From NCBI GenBank assembly GCA_019058425.1, contig JAHPYZ010000012.1, forward strand, positions 1-64,000: DNA of 64,000 bases, given 5' to 3'. Below the pieces are notes generated by a model that saw nothing but the letters and a program-made list of their open reading frames with translations, was not told where the DNA came from and did no database searches. Shown here piece by piece: positions 7,530-15,310 of this stretch. This DNA is from Promethearchaeota archaeon. Lineage in GTDB: Archaea > Asgardarchaeota > Lokiarchaeia > Sigyniarchaeales > SOKP01. How positions within the stretch are numbered: the stretch's first letter is position 1; every line of letters begins with the position of its first letter. A program made the translations under genes and the position numbers.

Positions 7530-8885
7530 TTAAGGAAAAATACCTCTCAACTCAATTGCTTTGGCCAATCTTGAAATAGCAATCATATATGAAGCTATTC
7601 TTAAAGAAACATTTTTTTCTTTTGAGAGATAATAAACATCTTCAAAAGCATTTACAAGTATATTCTTTAATTCTTGATTAATTCTTTCAAGTTTCCAAAA
7701 ATAACTATGAATATCTTGAATATATTCAAAGTAAGAGACACAAACACCTCCAGCATTAGCAAGAATATCAGGTACCACTATAATTCCATTATTCTTTAGA
7801 ATAATATCAGCTTCAGGAGTAGTTGGACCATTAGCACCTTCTAATATTATTTTACAATTTATTTTTTTCGCATTTAATTGAGTTATTTGATTTTCTAATG
7901 CTGCTGGAATAAGGATATCGCACTCTAAAGTAAGAATATCTTCATTATTAATAAATTCATAATTCTCATTTTGAAAATCCTTTAAATATTTTTTTTTATC
8001 TCTCCAATCAAGTAATTCTATAATATCTAATCCCTCTTTGGTGAATAATCCCCCACTAATATCTGAAACTGCAATTATTTTACAACCTTTTTCACATAGA
8101 ATCTTTGCAATATTTCCTCCCACATTACCGAATCCTTGGACAACAATCTTTTGAGATTCTAAATCTATGTTCATCTTATTACATAGAGCTTCAAGTACAA
8201 AATACAATCCCATTCCAGTAGCAGTTTCTCTCCCTACTGACCCTCCTATCTCTATTGGTTTCCCAGTTACTACTCCCGGAATAGCTCTACCTTTATTCAT
8301 AGAATAAGTATCCATTATCCAAGCCATAATTTGAGAATCTGTATTAACATCTGGCGCAGGAATATCCATATCTGGACCTATAATATTTATGATTTCTGCT
8401 GTATATCTACGAGTTAACCTTTCTAATTCGCTTTTCGACAATTTTCTGGGATCAACACAAATACCTCCTTTTGCTCCTCCCAGAGGCAAACACAAAAGGC
8501 TACATTTCCAGGTCATCCACGTAGCTAATGCTTTGACTTCATCAAGATTAACATTTGGCGCAAATCTAATGCCCCCTTTACCAGGACCACGAACAGTGGA
8601 ATGTTGAACCCTGTAACCTTCAAATATCTCAAGATTTCCATCATCCTTTTTAATTGGTACCGACACTATTAAGGATCGCTCTACACTTTTAAGGAACTTT
8701 TTAATGTTATCATCTAAATTCATCTCTTTGGCAACAATATCAATTTGTTTCTTTGCCATTTCGAACGGATTTCTTTCTGAGATTAACTCTTTTTCTTCCT
8801 TTTCATAAATCTCAATCTCATCTTGAGAAATTAAAGTCTCTGGATAAATGAATTTTATTTGCTCTTTTTTTTTATTATCTAACAT
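7530..8885 (-). CDS. gdhA: glutamate dehydrogenase
   Basis: 451 residues, slightly longer than the usual about 420 because of a charged N-terminal extension of about 40 residues. It interconverts glutamate and 2-oxoglutarate plus ammonia in the cytoplasm as a hexamer. Visible signatures: GKGGIRFAPNV and the catalytic-lysine loop LPLGGAKGGICVDP, PAPDVNTDSQIMAWIMD, the Rossmann glycine motif QGFGNVGGNIAKIL and EGANGPTTPEAD. The cofactor (NAD or NADP) cannot be decided by eye. Its 3' end faces the receiver-Lrp gene, and a candidate Lrp site lies upstream at 8980, consistent with Lrp control. Confidence 0.95.
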   Translation of the reverse strand: MLDNKKKEQIKFIYPETLISQDEIEIYEKEEKELISERNPFEMAKKQIDIVAKEMNLDDNIKKFLKSVERSLIVSVPIKKDDGNLEIFEGYRVQHSTVRGPGKGGIRFAPNVNLDEVKALATWMTWKCSLLCLPLGGAKGGICVDPRKLSKSELERLTRRYTAEIINIIGPDMDIPAPDVNTDSQIMAWIMDTYSMNKGRAIPGVVTGKPIEIGGSVGRETATGMGLYFVLEALCNKMNIDLESQKIVVQGFGNVGGNIAKILCEKGCKIIAVSDISGGLFTKEGLDIIELLDWRDKKKYLKDFQNENYEFINNEDILTLECDILIPAALENQITQLNAKKINCKIILEGANGPTTPEADIILKNNGIIVVPDILANAGGVCVSYFEYIQDIHSYFWKLERINQELKNILVNAFEDVYYLSKEKNVSLRIASYMIAISRLAKAIELRGIFP

Positions 8886-8979
8886 ATCGAATAAAGTTCA
8901 GTTTTGAGTTTTTCTAACAAAATTCAATAGAAGATATTTCTCCATTTTATATATATCATTTAATATTTATAAATATGTT

Positions 8980-8990
8980 GAATAATATCC
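8980..8990. promoter_or_regulatory. candidate Lrp-type operator GAATAATATCC before gdhA
   Basis: It matches the 4030 site at 10 of 11 positions and lies about 95 nt upstream of the gdhA start on the minus strand. Glutamate dehydrogenase is a classic target of archaeal Lrp proteins. The inference rests on motif sharing only. Confidence 0.3.
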
Positions 8991-9139
8991 TATCACAAAC
9001 ATTAATAAGCGAAGATCATTCGGAAGCACCCAGAAAAAGTGAAACTTATTCAATAAAAAAATTTATTAATAGAAGGAATGATAAATCATTTATTTTTAGA
9101 ATTTAGAAAATTAAGTCAAAAATTTCTCAAAGAAAAATT

Positions 9140-9151
9140 AAAAAAAAAAAA
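9140..9151 (-). terminator. T-tract terminator after methylene-H4MPT dehydrogenase gene
   Basis: A run of 12 A on the plus strand, hence 12 U in the minus-strand transcript, lies directly after the stop codon. Archaeal polymerase terminates at such tracts without a hairpin. Confidence 0.5.
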
Positions 9152-10831
9152 TTAATGTGAAATTTTTATTTCTTTACCAAATAATATTTTTTTAGCTTTT
9201 TCAAATGCATCATTATAATCAAATATCTTTTTTCCTTTTGTAGCCGCTGCTTCCTTTAGAATTGATGCTTCTACTTCTGATTTAAGACGTCCAACTGCTA
9301 ATGCACCTATTCCAAAAATAGTTGAATAAATATTTTTATTATTATCTTTAGGTTTTAAACCTTCAATTCCATATGGCGGAACTAAATTAATATCAATAAC
9401 TAATTTATTTTGTAATTTGATCATCAAATCCTTTGATAATACTTGAACTCCTGCTGCTGCTAATGCCCAAATAATATCAGCATCTTCTATTATATCAAAT
9501 TTCTGTTCATCATTAAAAGCAAATTTCCCTTTTATTAAAGTAGCATCTTCTCCAGCTTCATTAGATAAATCTCTTGCTAAATTTTTAATAAAATTTTTAC
9601 TTGATTTATCCCATGTCTCTATTATATACGTTTTACATTTTAATTTTGCAGATAAAACAGCAGAAATTCTAGCCACGGGACCTGCTCCTAAGATGACAAC
9701 TTTCTTTCCTTTTAAATCTTCAATATTATGTATCAATGCAAATTCCAAAGTTTTTGCTACTATAGAGGAAGCAGTTGTGTGTGAACCTCGCGGGTCAATA
9801 ATTACTGGACATTCAAAGGGGGGAACTAACGAATTTATTACTTTTTTAGCAATTTTATTTCCTTCTTTTACATTCGAGCCTCCTACAAAAAAAGTTGTAG
9901 GAGCACTAGGCTTTCGAGAAAAAATAGCATCTTGCACTAATTTTGGTACTTGATCAGCAGAAATTTTACTAAATGGAACAACAATATCAAAACCAGCATC
10001 ATAAGCCATATTGATATCAAATGGGGATGCATTTTCATCAGTATCGAAAAAATAGCAAATTTTCTCAAGTGCTTCTTTTTTTTTAATTTTAATTGGAGTT
10101 AAATTGATTGTTTTATTTAAAATTGATTCGAGTGTAGAATTTTCAACGGTTGTTCCTATTTGAGGAGTTCTGGTAATTTTTATTTCTTCAATTTCAACTC
10201 CCAATTCTTCCGCATATTGCTTTATTCCATTAAAATGTCTAGCATCACATATAAAAAAAGCTGTTATATTTTTACTTTTTGACTCTCGTGCTTTATTCAT
10301 AATCATCATCATCATCCACGCTTCCCTTACTTTATATCTGACTTCGTTTTCTTGTTCATCATATTCTTGTTTTAAATATTGGTTCCATAGCAAAGCTCTT
10401 TGAAAATCAGAATCATTTTTAAACATATCTTTTCTTAAATTCGAATGGTCATTAAATACAGGCTTAAATTGTTTTAAAAGGGATCTATGTTCATCTAGAC
10501 TAGTGTAAAGATAACCTTCAGCATTTTCAGAGATATCAATCATCTGATATGGAATATTATAATTCTTGAATAATACTGAGATTGGGTCGTCTTGTGATAT
10601 TACTTCTTCCCATCTACTTCCTTTTTCTTCAACTGCAAAATTAGGGTGTAATTTTTCAATAAAATTCTTAATTAAATCAAGGTACTCTTTTGAAATTAAA
10701 TGTAAATTCCAAGCTAAATCATGTTTTTTTTCTGCTGGAGCTTCGAACCACCAATCAATAGGGAATTCACTTTCAATTAATATCAATTTTAAATCGCTCC
10801 TCTTTAATGGTATTAACTCTAAAACTTCCAT
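9152..10831 (-). CDS. NAD(P)-dependent methylene-tetrahydromethanopterin dehydrogenase with large N-terminal domain
   Basis: 559 residues. From about residue 255 onward it is an MtdB-type enzyme: FDTDENASPFDINMAYDAGF, LVQDAIFSRKPSAPTTFFVG, VPPFECPVIIDPRGSHTTAS and the Rossmann motif VVILGAGPVARIS. Such enzymes oxidise or reduce methylene-H4MPT in the archaeal C1/Wood-Ljungdahl branch. MtdB proteins are normally about 290-300 residues, so the first about 255 residues are an extra domain, helical with AFFICDARHF near 191-200, weakly reminiscent of TraB-like folds. I do not recognise it securely. ATG at 10831 has GAGGTG and GGGAGA just upstream. A perfect palindrome at 10961 may be its operator. 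The partner Fwd genes lie at 38.8-42 kb. Confidence 0.85.
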   Translation of the reverse strand: MEVLELIPLKRSDLKLILIESEFPIDWWFEAPAEKKHDLAWNLHLISKEYLDLIKNFIEKLHPNFAVEEKGSRWEEVISQDDPISVLFKNYNIPYQMIDISENAEGYLYTSLDEHRSLLKQFKPVFNDHSNLRKDMFKNDSDFQRALLWNQYLKQEYDEQENEVRYKVREAWMMMMIMNKARESKSKNITAFFICDARHFNGIKQYAEELGVEIEEIKITRTPQIGTTVENSTLESILNKTINLTPIKIKKKEALEKICYFFDTDENASPFDINMAYDAGFDIVVPFSKISADQVPKLVQDAIFSRKPSAPTTFFVGGSNVKEGNKIAKKVINSLVPPFECPVIIDPRGSHTTASSIVAKTLEFALIHNIEDLKGKKVVILGAGPVARISAVLSAKLKCKTYIIETWDKSSKNFIKNLARDLSNEAGEDATLIKGKFAFNDEQKFDIIEDADIIWALAAAGVQVLSKDLMIKLQNKLVIDINLVPPYGIEGLKPKDNNKNIYSTIFGIGALAVGRLKSEVEASILKEAAATKGKKIFDYNDAFEKAKKILFGKEIKISH

Positions 10832-10960
10832 TTTCTCCCATACACCTCTTAACAGTTTTTTAATTTATTTGAAATTGATCTTTAATTGTAGATTTTCCTA
10901 TATCATATTATGTTTTTATTACATAAAAATCTATGTATCCAAAAATTTTAATGCAGTAAT

Positions 10961-10979
10961 ATGATCACTGTATGATCAT
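10961..10979. promoter_or_regulatory. palindrome ATGATCA-CTGTA-TGATCAT
   Basis: Perfect 7-bp arms with a 5-nt centre, about 130 nt upstream of the H4MPT dehydrogenase start. The size and symmetry fit a dimeric helix-turn-helix operator. The regulator is unknown. Confidence 0.45.
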
Positions 10980-10994
10980 TAATCTACAAATTTG

Positions 10995-11028
10995 AAGCAA
11001 AGTATGAAATCTACCTTGGTAGTTGCTT
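10995..11028. repeat. nested hairpin AAGCAA..CTACC-TT-GGTAG..TTGCTT
   Basis: The outer arms AAGCAA (10995-11000) and TTGCTT (11023-11028) enclose CTACC/GGTAG with a 2-nt loop. It may form a small RNA hairpin or cruciform; no other support. Confidence 0.3.
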
Positions 11029-11247
11029 TATCATAGAAAATATATAATTTAAACAAGAATACTATTTGAAGTACAGCATTTTATAATTATAACGTAAAGA
11101 ATTATAGAGCTTTTTACATTTTCCATGTAGTATATCTAGATATGGTGCTAGATAGAAAACACTAAAAAAAAAATTAAATTCGATGAAAGTATTCTAAAAA
11201 CCTTTCTTATTAAATTAAACTAAATGATAAGAATTTGAAAAAGAAAA

Positions 11248-11439
11248 TTATTTTTTTAATTTTGAAAAACAATCCTCACAAAAAAAAATTCTACGATATT
11301 TAGAAGCATCCCAAACCATATGACCTGATTTATATTTCTTTTCACAACCCCAACATAATTTATACACATTGGTATCAACAGAGTGTTCATCATCAATATG
11401 GAAATTGTCATTCTGAATAATTTCTTTATAACTTCTCAC
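11248..11439 (-). CDS. small CxxC zinc-finger-like protein
   Basis: 63 residues from GTG 11439. Two pairs of cysteines, CWGC and CEDC, are spaced by about 30 residues, a likely zinc-binding treble-clef or ribbon. The C-terminus FFCEDCFSKLKK is typical of such small domains. No signal or membrane segment. It is transcribed away from the NifX/OsmC operon, and the shared upstream region carries copies of the island's palindromic motif, so it may belong to the same regulon. Confidence 0.55.
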   Translation of the reverse strand: MRSYKEIIQNDNFHIDDEHSVDTNVYKLCWGCEKKYKSGHMVWDASKYRRIFFCEDCFSKLKK

Positions 11440-11528
11440 TTTCTTAAATCACTACATTTTGTTAGTTTTGAATGAGTATTCATTATCTAAGACTATTTAA
11501 TAGATATTAAAACTATAATTTAAGTATT

Positions 11529-11544
11529 ATGAATAATCATCCAT
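11529..11544. promoter_or_regulatory. Fe-S island palindrome copy ATGAATAATCATCCAT
   Basis: Matches the island motif ATGAATAATTATTCAT at 14 of 16 positions. It is 90 nt upstream of the CxxC protein on the minus strand and about 140 nt from the first NifX gene. Confidence 0.45.
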
Positions 11545-11614
11545 AAAAAACTATTTTTTTTCTTTTTTTCCTAAATTTATTTCAAATTCATTATTATCAT
11601 TAAATTTAAGTTTT

Positions 11615-11630
11615 AAGCATAATTATTCAT
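11615..11630. promoter_or_regulatory. Fe-S island palindrome copy AAGCATAATTATTCAT
   Basis: Matches ATGAATAATTATTCAT at 14 of 16 positions, 57 nt before the start of the first NifX-like gene. The other two NifX genes have exact copies at nearly the same distance (54 and 51 nt). Confidence 0.55.
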
Positions 11631-11687
11631 AAATAATTTTTGTATGCAATTACTCATTACAAAAAGAAAAAGATAAGTGTGAGGTAA

Positions 11688-12068
11688 ATGAATAAAATAA
11701 TTGGAATTCCTTCTGACGGTCCTGAAACATCTGATGATATATCAGCTCATTTTGGACATTGTAATTATTTCGTTGGAATTGAAATCTATGATGATGGTAA
11801 GTACGAAAAAACTTTTGCATTACCTAATAATGGTCATTCTGGGTGTATGGAACCAGTTATAAACATGAAACAAAGAAATGTTACTGATATGATTTTAACT
11901 GGTATTGGGATGCGCCCATTCATGGGTTTTCAACAAATTAACATTAATTTATTTCAAGGTATTCAAGGAAGTATAGAAAAAAATATACAAATGTTTTTAG
12001 AGGGAAACCTTAGATCATTAACTAATGCAAGCTGTGGAAGTAACTCAAACCCTGCTCACACTCATTAA
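11688..12068 (+). CDS. dinitrogenase iron-molybdenum cofactor-binding (NifX/NifB-C) family protein, copy 1
   Basis: 126 residues, one NifX-like (COG1433) domain. The start is supported by GAGGT a few bases before ATG. Signatures: MNKIIGIPSDGPE strand-loop, HFGHCNYFVGIEI, the NNGHSGCMEP segment, TGIGMRPFMGF and a C-terminal Cys/His tail (SCGSNSNPAHTH). Members bind Fe-S or FeMo-type clusters and in archaea accompany MinD-type ATPases and metal homeostasis genes rather than nitrogenase. The downstream gene is OsmC at 40 bp. The upstream palindrome at 11615 is probably its operator. Confidence 0.85.
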   Translation: MNKIIGIPSDGPETSDDISAHFGHCNYFVGIEIYDDGKYEKTFALPNNGHSGCMEPVINMKQRNVTDMILTGIGMRPFMGFQQININLFQGIQGSIEKNIQMFLEGNLRSLTNASCGSNSNPAHTH

Positions 12069-12107
12069 AATGAAAAAAAAATACTATAATTGAGTGGATG
12101 ATTATAA

Positions 12108-12608
12108 ATGCCAAGTTTTAAAGAAACATACGAAGCCATCAAGGCAGATTGGAATGCTGGAGAAAAAAATTTTAACGTCGAATGTGAGATGCTGCCAGAT
12201 GGTATGCAAGTTAAATGTACGATGGGTGCAAAACCGTTTGAAATACTTATTGATGCGCCCCCAGGTCTAGATGGAACTAATGAAGGACCTTCACCATTAT
12301 TAGTTATCCTATCTTCTATTGGAGCCTGTATTATTGCAGTTACAAAGTTTTGGGCTAAAATTATGGATATAAAAATAGAAGAAATGAAAGTTTTTTCTCG
12401 TGGGCATATCAATTTAGGTGCTATTTTTGGAATTGACGATTCAAAATTAGCTGGTTATGATAAACTAGAACCAGTTATTAGAATCAAAGCAGATGCTCCA
12501 GAAGAAAAAATTAATGAGTTAATGGATAAGGTCTTTACTCATTGTCCTGTTGTTACTAATTTTGGTGGAGCTTCCAAGATTACACCAAAAGTTCAGATTA
12601 GAAAATAA
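12108..12608 (+). CDS. OsmC/Ohr-family thiol peroxidase-like protein
   Basis: 166 residues, the OsmC fold. The two expected cysteines are in SSIGACIIAV (helix) and HCPVVTNF (C-terminal). The PLLVILSSIGAC helix and the final THCPV...I..KVQI pattern are typical. OsmC/Ohr proteins reduce organic hydroperoxides in the cytoplasm; many archaeal members are of the YhfA/SirA-associated type and may handle reactive sulfur instead. It follows NifX copy 1 by 39 bp and ends at a T-tract, so both probably form one transcript protecting Fe-S chemistry from oxidants. Confidence 0.85.
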   Translation: MPSFKETYEAIKADWNAGEKNFNVECEMLPDGMQVKCTMGAKPFEILIDAPPGLDGTNEGPSPLLVILSSIGACIIAVTKFWAKIMDIKIEEMKVFSRGHINLGAIFGIDDSKLAGYDKLEPVIRIKADAPEEKINELMDKVFTHCPVVTNFGGASKITPKVQIRK

Positions 12609-12616
12609 GCATTATT

Positions 12617-12632
12617 CTCTTTTTTTTTTTAA
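12617..12632 (+). terminator. T-tract terminator after OsmC
   Basis: Eleven T in a row at 12620-12630, preceded by TCTC, just after the OsmC stop. This is typical of hairpin-independent archaeal termination. Confidence 0.5.
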
Positions 12633-12671
12633 TTTTAATTATTTATCATTTAATTCGATATAGACGAAATT

Positions 12672-13094
12672 ATGGATAATGAAAAATTATTTCCTATATA
12701 TGTAAATCCAAATTTTTGCGTTTTATGTCAACGATGTTCATATAGTTGTCCAAATAAAGCCATTTTCTTTAAAAAATCACTCCGATATGTAGACTATGAT
12801 AAGTGTCAGGGATGTTTAAAATGTGTAGATGTATGTGAGCATGGAGCTATTGAGGTTATTTCAATCACTGAAGGAAACTTAAAAGGTTTTTGTATTGAAA
12901 AAGAAAAATGTGATTTATGCAAACTCTGTTTGGAAGAAGATTTTTGTTTTCAAGAACTATTTAAGCTCAAAACTGATGAATTATCAAGAGAAGAATTCAT
13001 CATATTTAATAAAGAAAACATTTTAGAATGTCTTAAATGTTTAAAATGCTTTAAAAACTGTCCAAAAAATGCAATAATACCTGAAATTGTCTAA
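12672..13094 (+). CDS. polyferredoxin-like protein with multiple 4Fe-4S motifs
   Basis: 140 residues. The N-terminal half has CVLCQRCSYSCPNKAIFF and CQGCLKCVDVCEHGAIEV, an 8Fe ferredoxin. The C-terminal half has CDLCKLC and CLKCLKCFKNCPKNAII, giving at least one further cluster. No signal peptide, so a cytoplasmic electron carrier or Fe-S donor. It overlaps the next small Cys protein by 8 bp, implying translational coupling. It lies in the NifX/MinD-ferredoxin island and could be the redox partner of those ATPases. Confidence 0.85.
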   Translation: MDNEKLFPIYVNPNFCVLCQRCSYSCPNKAIFFKKSLRYVDYDKCQGCLKCVDVCEHGAIEVISITEGNLKGFCIEKEKCDLCKLCLEEDFCFQELFKLKTDELSREEFIIFNKENILECLKCLKCFKNCPKNAIIPEIV

Positions 13095-13302
13095 ATTGAA
13101 ATCTAATAATAAAGTATGTAAATGGTATCAAGTCTGCCCAATTAAATTTTTTGTAGAAAGTGGCAAATTAGACCGGAAATGGGTTGAGGAATATTGTTTA
13201 ATTAACAATAAAGATTGCAAAAGATATCAATTAGAAGAAAGTGGAAAATCCCATCCAGATAATCTGCTTCCAAATGGAGTTATTAAAGAGGATCTTTTTT
13301 AA
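13087..13302 (+). CDS. small four-cysteine protein coupled to polyferredoxin
   Basis: 71 residues, probably starting at TTG 13087 (or TTG 13096), overlapping the ferredoxin gene. The pattern is CKWYQVCPIKFF...EEYCLINNKDCKRY, followed by SHPDNLLPNG. The four cysteines suggest a metal or Fe-S site. I recall short archaeal proteins with a similar C-x5-CP...YC-x6-C-x-RY arrangement but cannot name the family. Its 3' end overlaps the converging NifX copy 2 by 4 bp. Confidence 0.65.
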   Translation: MSKLKSNNKVCKWYQVCPIKFFVESGKLDRKWVEEYCLINNKDCKRYQLEESGKSHPDNLLPNGVIKEDLF

Positions 13303-13715
13303 TCAGAATGAAAGTGATGATGATCATGTTTATTATTATCATCAGCTTCAGTATGAATCTTTTCAACTCCATAACCTTTTCCTCCCCCTGGAGAACAAAT
13401 ACTTTCTCCTCCTTCTAAAGTCCCATCTAATATCTTATTGATAACATCATCGATTTTACCGGTTACTCCTATAATAACATCAATTCCATACTGATTAAAA
13501 AAATCCTTAGCTCTGTGCCCCATCCCTCCTGTAATCATACACTTTGCTCCGTGATTATTTACAAATTGTGGTATACTACCTACACTATGTCCTGGATTTG
13601 GTAAGACAATTTTTTCTAATACTTCATTATTTTCAATTGTAACAAATGTAAACTCTGGTGCTCGTCCAAAATGTGGACAGACATTTCCTGAATCTGTACT
13701 AATAGCAATTTTCAA
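13299..13715 (-). CDS. NifX/NifB-C family cluster-binding protein, copy 2, His-rich tail
   Basis: 138 residues from TTG 13715, giving the family-typical MKIAIST N-terminus with GAGTTGA upstream; a further in-frame TTG at 13727 adds four residues. Conserved CPHFGRAPEFTFV, NPGHSVGS, ITGGMGHRAKDFF and the GGESICSPGGG segment are present. The C-terminus ends in a His/Asp-rich tail (KHDHHHFHSD), a likely metal-binding addition. It is divergent from the DUF134 regulator, with an exact island palindrome 54 nt upstream of its start. Confidence 0.85.
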   Translation of the reverse strand: MKIAISTDSGNVCPHFGRAPEFTFVTIENNEVLEKIVLPNPGHSVGSIPQFVNNHGAKCMITGGMGHRAKDFFNQYGIDVIIGVTGKIDDVINKILDGTLEGGESICSPGGGKGYGVEKIHTEADDNNKHDHHHFHSD

Positions 13716-13769
13716 ATTTATTATCAACTCGTTTTTAAGTTATATAAGGAGTTGATAAATATAAATTTA

Positions 13770-13785
13770 ATGAATAATTATTCAT
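13770..13785. promoter_or_regulatory. Fe-S island palindrome ATGAATAATTATTCAT (exact)
   Basis: Perfect 16-bp palindrome between divergent NifX copy 2 and the DUF134 regulator gene. The identical 16-mer recurs at 16772. An exact 16-mer repeated in two divergent promoters is unlikely by chance even at 70% A+T. Its place next to a helix-turn-helix gene suggests autoregulation. Confidence 0.7.
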
Positions 13786-13899
13786 AATAATAATTGTACA
13801 ACTAATAAAACAAGGTTTTATTATAATTTTGAATAATTAATAATAAAAATTTGAATTAATATTCTTAAATAGTGACAATATATTTTTTGGTGAATTAAG

Positions 13900-14319
13900 A
13901 TAGGAAGAAGAAGACATCGACGCTGGGTAAATCAACCACCGAATAACTTTTACTTTTCAAGGGAACAACCTGTCACTGAAGATAGTATTATACTAACCGT
14001 TGCTGAATTTGAAGCTATGCGTTTAAAACATTATTTAGGACTAAATCAGAAAGAATCCGCTGAAAGAATGGGTGTAAGTCAACCCACCTTTTCTAGAATT
14101 CTTGAAAGTGCTCATCAAAAAAACACTTCAGCTATTATTGAAGGAAAAGAGATTAAAGTTTATGGGGGCAATTTTGATTACAAATTAAGTTTTAAGGGAT
14201 ATGGTTGCCTAAATTGTAATTATGAATGGGAAGATTCTGAAGCTGCTAAAGAAAGAAAAGTAAATTGTGTTAAATGTAATTCTCAAAATGTTTATTATAT
14301 TGTTAGAGAATTTTTCTAA
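13900..14319 (+). CDS. DUF134 (COG1342) helix-turn-helix protein with C-terminal zinc ribbon, ATA start
   Basis: 139 residues if started at ATA 13900. The frame is closed by TGA 13891-13893; the first canonical start is ATG 14017, which would remove the conserved N-terminus. GGTGA (13889-13893) is 6 nt before the ATA. The protein then begins GRRRHRRW...PPNNFYF, matching the arginine-rich DUF134 N-terminus, and continues with TVAEFEAMRLKHY and the HTH GVSQPTFSRILESA. The C-terminus carries CLNCNYEW...CVKCNSQNVYY, a zinc ribbon. DUF134 genes are commonly linked to NifX-type genes. It is the best candidate binder of the palindrome 115 nt upstream. Confidence 0.85.
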   Translation: MGRRRHRRWVNQPPNNFYFSREQPVTEDSIILTVAEFEAMRLKHYLGLNQKESAERMGVSQPTFSRILESAHQKNTSAIIEGKEIKVYGGNFDYKLSFKGYGCLNCNYEWEDSEAAKERKVNCVKCNSQNVYYIVREFF

Positions 14320-14362
14320 AATCTTTGTTATTAACAACTAATTTTAAACAAAATAAGTAGTT

Positions 14363-15292
14363 TCAGGCACTATTGTTCCATAATATTGATTTTAAATTTT
14401 TATAGATCCCTTTAATGGATATACTTGCTTTAGAATCTGGATCATACTCTACAACTGGTTCAGCAAAAGACATTGCTTTTGGAATAGATAAATCAAATGG
14501 AATCTTACCAAGTTTAGTAAATCCTGAATCATTTATTGTTTTTTCAAATTCTGCTTGAAACTTGGTTTTTAAATCAGCTTTATTAATGATTAAGCCAAAG
14601 GGAATTTTGAATTGTCTAACAACTTCGATCACACGCATTAAATCATGTAAACCAGAAGGAGTGGGTTCAGAGATAGTGATCACGTAATCTAAATTAGATA
14701 TAGTCGCTATTACAGGACACCCTATCCCCGGAGGACCATCAATTAAAATAAGATTGCTCATATTATATGAATTTGAGCTTTTCGAATATTCTTTAACATC
14801 TGAAACTAATTTTCCAGAAGTGGTGCTACCTAAAATTGTTTTCCCATAAATTAAAGGTATTCCCTTATTACTAATATATGAAATAATTTCTCCACTTTTT
14901 ACTGTATTTATATAAAACGCATCTTCCGGACATAAGACTTTGCAAGCACCACATCCCTCGCATTTTAATATATCAATTACCGGTATTGAATTGTCATTAT
15001 CCCACTTCAATGCATTAAATTCGCAAAAATGGGCGTCTATACATTGTCTACAATTAATACATTTTTCTTCTATAAATTCTGCCTTTCTAGTAGTAAATGT
15101 ATCTTCTTTATTTATTGCAGATTCATCTTCAGGAGGGAGAATTATAGCTAAATTTGGAGCGTCCACATCACAATCCATTACAATAACTTGGGTTTCTAAA
15201 TCGTTTTTTGCTAAACTTGCTAAGGAAGCTGTCAATGAAGTTTTTCCAACCCCTCCTTTCCCTGAAACGATTCCTACTATTTTTCTTTCCAT
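14363..15292 (-). CDS. MinD-superfamily P-loop ATPase with inserted 2x[4Fe-4S] ferredoxin domain (a)
   Basis: 309 residues. The deviant Walker A VSGKGGVGKTSL starts at residue 9. The ferredoxin insertion at about 75-125 shows CINCRQCIDAHFCEFNAL and CEGCGACKVLCPEDAFY. The switch region has LILIDGPPGIGCPV. This COG1149 class is found in tandem pairs next to NifX proteins in archaea and anaerobes; the role is thought to be ATP-dependent Fe-S or electron transfer, unproven. ATG with AGGAGA upstream. It lies 18 bp after its paralogue, in an operon NifX3-ATPase-ATPase. Confidence 0.9.
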   Translation of the reverse strand: MERKIVGIVSGKGGVGKTSLTASLASLAKNDLETQVIVMDCDVDAPNLAIILPPEDESAINKEDTFTTRKAEFIEEKCINCRQCIDAHFCEFNALKWDNDNSIPVIDILKCEGCGACKVLCPEDAFYINTVKSGEIISYISNKGIPLIYGKTILGSTTSGKLVSDVKEYSKSSNSYNMSNLILIDGPPGIGCPVIATISNLDYVITISEPTPSGLHDLMRVIEVVRQFKIPFGLIINKADLKTKFQAEFEKTINDSGFTKLGKIPFDLSIPKAMSFAEPVVEYDPDSKASISIKGIYKNLKSILWNNSA

Positions 15293-15310
15293 AATCTCCT
15301 ATTCCTCATA

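Larger units (their letters stand above)
10832..11247. other. 416-bp intergenic region with two inverted-repeat elements
   Basis: No reading frame was seen. It contains the palindrome at 10961-10979 and a nested hairpin at 10995-11028. The rest is AT-rich, with small palindromes such as TATCTAGATA near 11135. It could hold the promoter of the H4MPT dehydrogenase gene and a small RNA. Confidence 0.35.

Noticed and set aside
12065-12412. Minus-strand 115-aa frame opposite OsmC.
   Set aside because: It is a shadow of the OsmC gene, which has both catalytic cysteines in the plus frame.
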